NCBI RefSeq assembly: GCF_041260155.1
Contig: NC_091944.1
Coordinates: forward strand, 26,413,832 to 26,477,831
DNA from: Ptychodera flava
Lineage: Eukaryota > Hemichordata > Enteropneusta > Ptychoderidae
Direction: 5' to 3'
Length of the DNA: 64,000 bases
How positions within the stretch are numbered: the first letter of the stretch is position 1; every line of letters starts with the position of its first letter. The position numbers and the translations under genes are program-made. Below are positions 14,314 through 22,775 of this stretch, piece by piece. The notes below the pieces were generated by a model. That model made no database searches, had not been told where the DNA came from, and was given only the letters and a program-made list of their open reading frames with translations.

Positions 14314-15168
14314 CTACTCAAAGACGTCTGGCGAACCGTAATATATGTATCGGCACATTTCTCCAAATGCGGTATCCATGCTTCTTATGTTGTCTGGGTT
14401 AAAGTCGCTGGCTTCAGGGACATTGTTACGGAATGTTCGAAACCAAACATGAATAGTAAAGTGGCCAACTTTCCAATTGTAGTTATTCAGAAAGAGTTTT
14501 TTCCATTCTCTGTAGGGAGGGTTGATCATGCTGTGTGGTTCAATGTGCAATAGATGTTTATGTTTCATAGCTATGGTATGCTGATTTCTCACGGACGAGC
14601 AGGCCCAGCATTTGCTGTTGTACTTTTCATAACTTAGGTAGTAGTGTTTCAAAAATTGTGAATTCTTGCTTGCTATTATCACTCCGTTGTTCAAAATCTT
14701 GCTTTGCGGTCTGCCGACCACGTAGTCATAGTAACGGAGTGGCTCCAGCGGCGCCACCACGAAAACGTCGGTGTCTAGGTAGACTCTTCCCCTCTCCAAC
14801 AAAATCTGTAGCCTAGCAACATCAGCAGAGTGCTCCGGCCATTTTGGATTTATAGTTTTATTGAAAACTTTTGTAGGTCGGCTTCTGGACTCCACATGTA
14901 AAGTTGGGATGAGTTCCTTGGCTTCAGCCCACCATTCTCCGCTAGGTTCACAGTCTGTGTAGAAATATATCTTTCCCGCTTTCATCACCCTGTGGGCACT
15001 GAGCATACTGATCAGGTGTTCAAACTTGAACGGATGACAGGAAAACCAGATAAAATGTGCGATGTTCGGTATAACATAGTGATCCTTTGGTTTCAGGTAT
15101 CCAAACTTTTCTCCCCATTTATTCGATGCTGCTGTGACATTGTGTGTTTTGAGTACTTGTCCTGCAGA
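14314..15168 (-). CDS. DXD glycosyltransferase, catalytic exon, copy 1 (no visible first exon)
   Basis: A 284-codon terminal exon of a Golgi-type glycosyltransferase of the Gly_transf_sug/GT32-like family. What is seen: a phase-0 acceptor (TTTTCATTTAG before TCTGCAGG) and an N-glycosylation site (NVT) near the start. The family core PNIAHFIWFSCHP follows, then a DVARLQILLER...YLDTDVFVV block whose DTD should bind the metal and sugar nucleotide. The exon ends in TAG. It is very close to copy 2, so the duplication looks recent. Odd points: the invariant-looking GG before VYLDTD reads GR here, and no signal-anchor exon is recognisable between it and copy 2. It may be a 5'-truncated duplicate, or an alternative last exon for copy 2, whose first exon lies upstream on the same strand. 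Substrate unknown. Confidence 0.7.
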   Translation of the reverse strand, partial: SAGQVLKTHNVTAASNKWGEKFGYLKPKDHYVIPNIAHFIWFSCHPFKFEHLISMLSAHRVMKAGKIYFYTDCEPSGEWWAEAKELIPTLHVESRSRPTKVFNKTINPKWPEHSADVARLQILLERGRVYLDTDVFVVAPLEPLRYYDYVVGRPQSKILNNGVIIASKNSQFLKHYYLSYEKYNSKCWACSSVRNQHTIAMKHKHLLHIEPHSMINPPYREWKKLFLNNYNWKVGHFTIHVWFRTFRNNVPEASDFNPDNIRSMDTAFGEMCRYIYYGSPDVFE

Positions 15169-15423
15169 CTAAATGAAAAGTAAGAAAGAGCACGGCATGA
15201 GTTTTCATAGCCATGCCCTTCTTATGTATAGCATGATGATCTTACATATGTGGTATTGCCAATTATTGCTTTTCTTCATAGGACATGACAAAACTGAATA
15301 AGGAAAGGAATGTAAGGCAGCACAAAGTTTACATGTAAATTGAACGAATGGATAACACTGGAATGCCTGAAAGTTGGAAAGAAGAAGTGGAAGCTCCTTT
15401 ACTACAGCCAAATTATTAATTAC
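15169..15423. other. Short spacer between copy 1 and the fold-back element
   Basis: Similarity to block 2 fades out within about 50 bases of the exon. No other signal is seen before the AATTAC target duplication (15418-15423). Confidence 0.6.
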
Positions 15424-15445
15424 TACGGTGGCCCAAAACTACCTG

Positions 15446-15950
15446 TTCTCCGCATTCAAAGTCTGCGTCGCATTCAATTGTTTTTCTCTCACATATGTCT
15501 CCGCATTCAAAGTCTGCGTCGCAATCAAATGTTTTTCTCTCACATAAGCTTATGTCTCCGCATTCAAAGTCTGCGTCGCAATCAAATGTTTTTCTCTCAC
15601 ATATGTCTCCGCATTCAAAGTCTGCGTCGCAATCAATTGTTTTTCTCTCACATATGTCTCCGCATTCAAAGTCTGCGTCGCAATCAAATGTTTTTCTCTC
15701 ACATATGTCTCCGCATTCAAAGTCTGCGTCGCAATCAAATGTTTTCTCTCACATATGTCTCCCCATTCAAAGTCTGCGTCGCAATCAAATGTTTTTCTCT
15801 CACATATGTCTCCGCATTCAAAGTCTGCGTCGCAATCAAATGTTTTTCTCTCACATATGTCTCCGCATTCAAAGTCTGCGTCGCAATCAAATGTTTTTCT
15901 CTCACATATGTCTCCGCATTCAAAGTCTGCGTCGCATTCAATTGTTTCTC
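15446..15950. repeat. 51-bp minisatellite, left arm (10 units)
   Basis: The unit has CCGCATTCAAAGTCTGCGTC as its core and ends in CTCTCACATATG. One unit (near 15541) has a 6-base longer joint containing AAGCTTATG. Units differ by a few bases (CATTCAATTG against CAATCAAATG). Because the unit is 17 codons long, several frames stay open on both strands. This is not evidence of coding. Confidence 0.95.
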
Positions 15951-16035
15951 TCCTAGATGGGCGTCGCAGTCAGTGATTTTGTCACCAACACATGAGGGCG
16001 CTGGCAAGTTTTTGTGAGCGTGACCCTCGCTCCAT

Positions 16036-17093
16036 GCGTTGTGGCTATCGACACGATGATCTTGTCGGTAAGCAGGAATAAAAAGCAACTTAGCGACACG
16101 ATCATGATAATTGAGATCAAATGCAAATTGTACACTTATGTCACCATTTTGCGTTATCAAGTGGTCTCAAATGTACGGCTTTCGAGCTGAAGTAAAATTT
16201 CCTCGTGTGACAAAAAGTGTGTTCTCCATAATTTAGCCTTAGGCCCATGTGTCCAATTGACAATTGAATTGCTGTCATCGCTTGCTAAAATCCACTGCCG
16301 TTTTATAATAAACCACCAATGAAATCTTGTTCGCGATCTCAATATTTCACGTTTTCGAGGCTCAGACTGCCAAAAAATTGAATTAGAGAGCATAACAAAC
16401 AAAATCGCAGCTTGAAAGAGACAACAATACTTCTGTATTTTCTCCTATATACGTATGGATAGCCCGATGCCATCGGGAACGCAGAGTGATCACATTTGAA
16501 CGATGGAAGCCAAGCCTCAGGAGGTGCACGTTCGATTCCCGGTCGGAGCCACGTTTTTTTTCCCTCTTTATTTTCTGTCAGTTACTTTGTAATTTTTCCC
16601 TTCTCGCTCTTTTACTCTCCTTTCCTATTTTTGCTATTTTCTCGCTAAATTCATTGCATTTGACAATCTCCGCCGATCCACTGCCAGTAATTTGAGTCAA
16701 ACTAACAAACCCCTCAAGCAAAGCGCCATACTAGTACACACAGTACGTACACAGCCGATGTATGGAACTCACCGTCACTCGTTTTCGACATTTCCAGGAT
16801 AAAAGATGGCCGTCAAGTTTGAAACGTCGCACGTACTTTTTTTTGCATTCAGCTAATATATTTAGATGTAATTTAGGGGGTTGCACGCTGTAGGGATAGA
16901 GTCGCCATTGAGTCGCGGACATAGTCACCCAAACATGCAAACCTTCCTAACTCCATGACCAGACCGAGTACGCCCATATTTTTTTTAAGAAACATATTTT
17001 CTCTATATTCAATATTCAAATTTTCTAATTGAGATGATAATTAAAGTCTTGAGATGTAAAAAAACTATAAAAAGGACGTTTCAGGAAAAGCAA
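16036..17093. other. Interior of fold-back element, no gene
   Basis: About 1 kb without recognisable coding potential. It begins with a degenerate single copy of the array motif (CACGATGATCTTG at about 16049) and another half copy (CACGATCATGAT at about 16095). A tRNA B-box-like word (GTTCGATTCCC) lies near 16530, but no cloverleaf forms. Confidence 0.6.
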
Positions 17094-17634
17094 AATGATC
17101 GTGCAAATAAGTAAGAAAAACCGCTTATTTGCACGATGATCGTGTCTATAAGAAGCATTTTCCGCTTATTTGCACGATGATCGTGCAAATAAGCGGAAAA
17201 TACTTCTTATAGACACGATCATCGTGTGGATTATCCGTTTGTTTTTCTTATCTACACGATGATCGTGTCGGTATGTGTTGTTCTTTATCAAAACGATGAT
17301 CGTGTCTTTAAGAAGCATTTTCCGCTTATTCGCACGATCATCGTGCAAATAAGCGGGAAATGCGTCTTATAGACACGATCATCGTGCAAATAAGTAAGAA
17401 AAACTGCGTATTCGCACGATCATCGTGCAAATAAGCGGGAAATGCGTCTTATAGACACGATCATCGTGCAAATAAGTAAGAAAACTGTGTATTTGCACGA
17501 TCATCGTGCAAATAAGCGGAAAATGCGTCTTATTGACACGACCATCGTGTGGATAGGTAAGAAAAACCACGTTATCCACACGATCATCGTGTCGGTAAGC
17601 ATTTTTTTTTTTGTTTATTCACACGATGATCGTG
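17094..17634. repeat. 41-bp-period array of 13-bp palindromes
   Basis: Thirteen full copies of CACGATSATCGTG (S is G or C; one starts with A, one has a T to C change) begin at 17132, 17173, 17214, 17255, 17292, 17333, 17374, 17415, 17456, 17496, 17537, 17579 and 17622. A half copy lies at 17094. Steps are 41 bp in most cases and 37-43 overall. Spacers of about 28 bp fall into a few related types (CAAATAAGCGGGAAATGCGT, CAAATAAGTAAGAAAAACTG and inverted forms), so this is a higher-order satellite, not a record of unrelated spacers. Function unknown. It could be a binding-site array or only a replication-slippage product. Confidence 0.95.
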
Positions 17635-17648
17635 TCGATAGGCGCCAC

Positions 17649-18033
17649 CCGCTCCATGACCCATGATTGCATCCGGAAAAAGTATCACTCTTTCAGTGTT
17701 CGTGATCGCAAAAAGCTCATTGATTTCGAAGGTAAGTGACAAAGTTATTCATTGTATTGTAAGCTTATGGGGTTAATGGTCTAGCCACCGTCTAGCCCTG
17801 GATGTATTGGCAGTTGTGGGACGGGCTGCCGTTTTACATTCGGACGCTCATGTGGGACCCATTATGATGCGCCCACACTGGTGAGCAGCGTACCCCCTTG
17901 GCTAGATCATTAACCCCATAAGCTTACAATACAATAAATTACTTTGTCACTTACCTTCAAAAATGAGCTTTTCGCGATCACGAACACTAAAGGAAAGATA
18001 CTTTTTCCGGATGCAATCATGGGTCATGGAGCG
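17649..18033. repeat. Inner inverted repeat with 115-bp loop
   Basis: Arms of about 135 bp (17649-17787 and 17900-18033) share CCATGACCCATGATTGCATC, GTGTTCGTGATCGC and GTAAGCTTATGGGGTTAATG with moderate divergence. The loop (17788-17899) includes a GGGCTGCC/CCGTTTTAC stretch of unknown meaning. Confidence 0.85.
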
Positions 18034-18111
18034 AGGGTCACGCTAACCAAAACTTGCCAACGCCTTCATGTGTTGGTGACAAAATCATTGACTGCGACGA
18101 CCATCCACGGG

Positions 18112-18697
18112 CGGCCCAATCACTATTAATAAAGCTTATTATTGAGTTTTTCTCAGTTTTCTCTGTCACTATCAGTCCCTCTCCTTTTCTTCATGCTCTG
18201 ACTGATCGTAGTAAATAAAATAAATGACTATATAGCCTAACCTAGCCTCTTGACTCTTTATTTATTTTACACCCCATTACAAGGATGTTTATCTCTCATA
18301 TACACATCTTGTAATTAATTAGTCAACACAACTAATTATGCTAATCCGTGGACTTATCAAGGATTGGTCAACATTGGAAAGATAGAGATGTAAATGAAAA
18401 AGGAGTTTTAGTAACCTTTCCTATCTTTCGCGATGTTGACTAACCTATAAAATCCCTGATAAGTCCACGGATTAGCATAATTAGTCATGTTGACTAATTA
18501 ATTACAAGATGTGTGTATATGAGAGATAAACGTCCTTGTAATGGGGTGTAAAATAAATAAAGAGTCAAGAGGCTAGGTTAGGCTATAAAGTAATTTCTTT
18601 TTATTTCCTACGATCAGTCAGAGCGTCAAGAAAGGGAGAAGAACTGATAGAGAAAACAGAAAAACTCAATAATAAGCTTATTAATAGTGTTTGGGCG
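18112..18697. mobile_element. Long-hairpin MITE nested in the fold-back element
   Basis: Two arms of about 265 bp (to about 18385 and from about 18418) are close inverted copies around a loop of about 35 bases. The outer parts read CACTATTAATAAAGCTTATT and the inverse. It interrupts the match between the right minisatellite and the right copy of the 80-bp inverted segment, so it probably inserted into an older fold-back copy. No clear target duplication or coding capacity. Confidence 0.75.
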
Positions 18698-19298
18698 ACG
18701 CAGACTTTGAATGCGGACACATATGTGAGAGAGAAACAATTGAATGCGACGCAGACTTTGAATGCGGACACATATGTGAGAGAGAAACAATTGAATGCGA
18801 CGCAGACTTTGAATGCGGAGACATATGTGAGAGAAAAACATTTGATTGCGACGCAGACTTTGAATGCGGAGACATATGTGAGAGAAAAACATTTGATTGC
18901 GACGCAGACTTTGAATGCGGAGACATATGTGAGAGAAAAACATTTGATTGCGACGCAGACTTTGAATGCGGAGACATATGTGAGAGAAAAACATTTGATT
19001 GCGACGCAGACTTTGAATGCGGAGACATAAGCTTATGTGAGAGAAAAACATTTGATTGCGACGCAGACTTTGAATGCGGAGACATAAGCTTATGTGAGAG
19101 AAAAACATTTGATTGCGACGCAGACTTTGAATGCGGAGACATAAGCTTATGTGAGAGAAAAACATTTGATTGCGACGCAGACTTTGAATGCGGAGACATA
19201 TGTGAGAGAAAAACAATTGAATGCGACGCAGACTTTGAATGCGGAGACATATGTGAGAGAAAAACAATTGAATGCGACGCAGACTTTGAATGCGGAGA
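18697..19298. repeat. 51-bp minisatellite, right arm (12 units, inverted)
   Basis: Same unit as the left arm in opposite orientation. Three consecutive units (from about 19003) carry the longer AAGCTTATG joint that occurs once on the left. This suggests the arms exchange or convert sequence while unit number drifts. All three forward frames are open over hundreds of bases because of the 51-bp period. Confidence 0.95.
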
Positions 19299-19327
19299 AC
19301 AGGTAGTTTTGGGCCACCGTAAATTAC

Positions 19328-20325
19328 TGTTAGTGATTAAGTTTGTTCTAGGTGGTAAGATAAAAGAATATGACACTGACCGACTAAGGATTTCAAAGAC
19401 TGCAAATGCATAGATGTAGTTGTATACTGAAATGACACAATTAATGCAATTATTTTTCGGTGGTTAGGAAGGGTGTCGACCCCCCCCCCCCCCCCCCATA
19501 CAGAAAGTTTTGAATTTTATACATCCAAACGAGGTTATTTGATGGCCATTTTCAGTGTTTGAACATTAGTTTTCATGAGGACTCAAAATATATTTTACAC
19601 AAAATGATTTTCCGTTATTACCTTGTGAACAGTGACAAAAGAATATCAAAATCGTATCAATTTCATTTTTTTAACACCAAGTGTACAGAAATGCAAATAT
19701 ATGCTCAAGAAATTAAAATAGACCTCCTGCATATGTATATGCTACAGAAGTTCTTGTGATTTCTAATGTTTCAAAAGTTAATACAGCTTGTTTTTGGAAT
19801 GCAGCTTCTTTTTGGTTATTAACAGATGTATCTTATGACATGCTTTGAAAGACGAAATCAATCATAAATTAAGGATATTATTAAGACAATTATAAAGAGG
19901 TCTATTTTACCGAAATTGTGGATTTTTAAAGTTTGTTTCCAAATTTAAAAGACATGCCAGCGAAGCCATTTTCTATGACGTCACTCAAATAGCAGAGGAC
20001 TCTGTGCGAAAATGTGATATCTTTGTTCTTCTTTTGATAATATAATTTTTTGTTGATAGCATGCATGCATATTTCATTCTTTCCAGGAGATGCAGTGACA
20101 TGCGTGCTGTGACATTGCATTCTGTCATTGAGATGTATATTTCCATCAAGAATGAAACACATTTATTTGGTTCTACTAGATGAGATCAAAAGTCTTTAAA
20201 TTTAAACGGAAAATGTCTGAATCGACACAACTACACTGAAGCCTATCGACGGAAGCAAATTAATCATTTTACTTTGCCCTCATCGTTGGGTTTCTCAGGC
20301 CGAACTTTAAGTAATTGCTGTTATA
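19328..20325. other. Gene-free stretch between fold-back element and block 2
   Basis: AT-rich with an 18-base C run at 19480-19497. I searched it for the missing signal-anchor exon of glycosyltransferase copy 1 and saw no matching tail/anchor/KSRW pattern with a donor site on the minus strand. Confidence 0.55.
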
Positions 20326-20750
20326 GACTGCAGAGGGCGCACTTCAACGAACAATTCCTACACACACACACAAAACTGCAATAAGGCTACATTCACAGAA
20401 TTCAATTGAAATCACTGTGGGACTGAAAGGTCCTACTGATTGTAAATATGATGGACCAATATCGACAAAAAGTCACACAAGTATGCACACAGTTTACACA
20501 CCCTGAAAAGTTACATTATTTACATGCCACAACTCAATTCATTTTGATATATACATGGTATATGTCATGAGAAACGTGACTTGTTAAAGGGCAGTACAGA
20601 CATAGAGATTGAGATTCCCAGTGCGGAACGTTTGGAAATTTATGGTTGCAGTCCACACAATAAAACTCTGGTATTCAAACAGTGTTCTGCAGCAGAGACA
20701 TAAAGCAAAAGGTGTGTGTGTTATAAAGTTCCTACATTGATACTTTCTGA

Positions 20751-20767
20751 CTTTTGTACCTTTTGTA
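20751..20767. other. Putative transposon excision footprint
   Basis: CTTTTGTA-C-CTTTTGTA lies exactly where block 1 carries a MITE flanked by this 8-mer. Two copies of the target site with one extra base are what hAT excision commonly leaves. Confidence 0.6.
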
Positions 20768-21502
20768 CTCTTGATCTCATTCGGAATTTATGTGGATGAT
20801 CTTTTGATCTCTCGTTTCACATTATCTTCGTCTTAGATCAACCAGCTCTGTCAACCCAATCCCATTGCCTGGGTTGCAAGATACTCATAGCTTCTTGTTC
20901 CCGTTGCTCGCGCCACTTGTTTACCTCAATGATATAGGTGAAGGAGGAATTCTTGAGAAGCGGTGGTTTTGGCGCCGTCAAGAGTCAAAAGACGCGCTGG
21001 GGTCTTGAGTGTGAGACCATCTCATATCCGTCCAAGCACAGACAAGGACAAAAATTTGATCGAAGGAACTCTTAAAGACTGCCCAGTGGAACTAAAATTC
21101 TCAAGGTTATGCAGAATTCAGCCACAAACTGTATGCAAGCGATGCAAGAAATGTTTCAAGACATAAAGTCAATTTAGCCACTTAGGAAAGGCATCTGTTG
21201 GTCGCAGAGCCATAAGATATATGTGAATAATGTTTTTATCGTTTTATCGCAAATAATCAGGTGCAAAACCATTCAGTATTTTAAATCTCTGAATCGCAAC
21301 AAAATCAATATGGGAATCAAAATCAAAATGGGAATCAATAGGGAGTCAATGAAGACTTGGGAGAAAGTGAAGAAACAGTAAGCTTAACTACAACATCATA
21401 TCGACTCCCAAATAAGGGGAGGTCGGAGTTATCTGGCTGTGGGATCACTCTTTTTAGCGTATAGGAAAACGGCCATATGTTCAAATGATCGATAGCTGAG
21501 AC

Positions 21503-21506
21503 AAAA
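21503..21506 (-). terminator. Pol III T-run terminator of tRNA-Ala copy 2
   Basis: TTTT on the minus strand, 11 bases past the tRNA 3' end. Confidence 0.65.
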
Positions 21507-21517
21507 GGTATCGAATG

Positions 21518-21589
21518 TGGAGATGCCGGGTTTCGAACCCGGGGCCTCATACATGCAAAGCATGCGCTCTACCACTGAGCTACATCCCC
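21518..21589 (-). tRNA. tRNA-Ala (anticodon UGC), copy 2
   Basis: The 72-nt sequence is identical to the copy at 13001-13072, while its flanks have diverged. This suggests selection or gene conversion on the tRNA. A and B boxes, anticodon loop TTTGCAT and a downstream T run are all present. Confidence 0.95.
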
Positions 21590-22775
21590 TTCCACTTACA
21601 TGCTATGTCTTACTAATTTTGATTATGTGACATTTCTGATTAAGAAAAGAAAAGGAAAAAAATCACAGCTATTTTTTAATGATATGAATTATCGACAACG
21701 GATCAGAACTTGAAAGTTGACATAAAAATCTCAATCCCTTCAGTTAATGTTGGCTAACAGAATCGATTAGTTTGAATACATGATATACTTTAAGAAACAA
21801 TTTACACCCTAGGAGATCAGAAGTCGAATGATTTACTCTTTATTCAATAGGCGTCCATTGTACATGGAATCTTGTACATGGAATATGGGCGAAAAGTTCA
21901 CCTGTTTTGGAATCGACGAGCAGGATTGTGGCTTGGAAATGCTGTGATGAGACTGTATCTGTATTGATATAGATCTAAGAGTAATAGATTAAGACAAACC
22001 TGCTATCGTATTTCTTTGAAGTGGCATCAACAATAGATATAAATATACTTCGAAACTTTTCTGGAATGAGAGACGATGAGTAAAACCCTTGAAAGATCAC
22101 ATAACATTGCACCTCTATTTCTCGTTGAAGTCTAACAACAAATATCTCACTTAGTGTTGCACGTCATCAATTTGTTCCGTTTTAAGTAGCAGTATCGAGA
22201 AGTTTGCCACAGCATTGAGTTGAGCAATTCTAGGGACAAAAGTCAAACGCGATGGTCTTGTCTGTCACATAATTGCGGTTTGGCGAAAGGGTAGCAGAAT
22301 GCTTTAGAAGTGCTCCTCGGTGTCAAATATTTCTGCATGGAATCTTTTCATGACAGTCGGTCATCAGCAATCAAGTAAGAGTAGGCCTAATATTAAGAGT
22401 AATATACAATCATGGTGAAAAGGTGGCGAAAATGAATATGAAACAGTTCTAGCAAGCGATTTCTGACACCGTTCTCGTCTTTTTCATTTTTACCTCTTTT
22501 ACTTATTTTTACTTATTTTTGTAATGATTGACAATACATTATTCAATATATCCCATAATGATAAGGATATATACTAAGTTGGTAGTGTTGTCATGCTTTC
22601 AACCATGTGAATGATTTTTCGAAATCATGTGACGTGTAAACATCAAGTTCAAGTTTCCCTTTTGTGCTCTAGGTTGCGGACGGATAGTAACTCCGCAAGC
22701 AATTGATCCCATAACAATCTTAGCCTTATGGCTCTTTTGCGCATGTTTGTAGTTCTTGAAATGGTCCAAAACCAC

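Larger units (their letters stand above)
11057..15215. repeat. Segmental duplication, block 1
   Basis: Collinear with 20326-23670. Both blocks start near a shared CTGCAGAGGGCGCACTTCAA, then carry a tRNA-Ala gene and a glycosyltransferase exon in the same order and on the same strand. Block 1 is longer because it carries a 246-bp MITE (11574-11819) and a different 12.0-12.7 kb interior. Coding parts are much more alike than intergenic parts. The outer limits are approximate. Confidence 0.85.
15424..19321. mobile_element. Fold-back (FB-like) non-autonomous DNA transposon, 3.9 kb
   Basis: The ends are perfect inverted repeats: TACGGTGGCCCAAAACTACC at 15424 and its complement ending at 19321, identical for at least 34 bp. 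The inverted repeats then continue as 51-bp minisatellite units, 10 on the left and 12 on the right. A perfect 6-bp direct repeat AATTAC flanks it (15418-15423, 19322-19327). Inside are a second inverted pair (15956-16035 with 18024-18106), a palindrome array, an inner inverted repeat (17649-18033) and a long hairpin (18112-18697). No transposase-like frame is visible, so mobility would depend on a partner. The superfamily is uncertain. The 6-bp duplication argues against the fixed TA or TTAA families and the 8-bp hAT family. Confidence 0.85.

Noticed and set aside
14266-14553. Plus-strand frame opposite glycosyltransferase copy 1 (also at 22728 and 53676)
   Set aside because: Antisense shadow conserved only because the sense exon is conserved.
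15340-16160. Open frames over the left minisatellite
   Set aside because: Same reason: period divisible by three, with open frames on both strands.
16440-16552. tRNA or tRNA-derived SINE
   Set aside because: A B-box-like GTTCGATTCCC is present but acceptor, D and anticodon stems do not pair and no A box sits at the right distance.
17094-17634. CRISPR-like array
   Set aside because: The repeat is only 13 bp, spacers are related copies in a few classes, no cas genes exist and the DNA is eukaryotic. It is a palindromic satellite.
18691-19413. Long Cys-rich open frame (DADFECGDICERKTF repeats) as a repeat protein gene
   Set aside because: The 51-bp unit keeps several frames open on both strands. 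There is no start context, splice evidence or family, and the same units form transposon ends.
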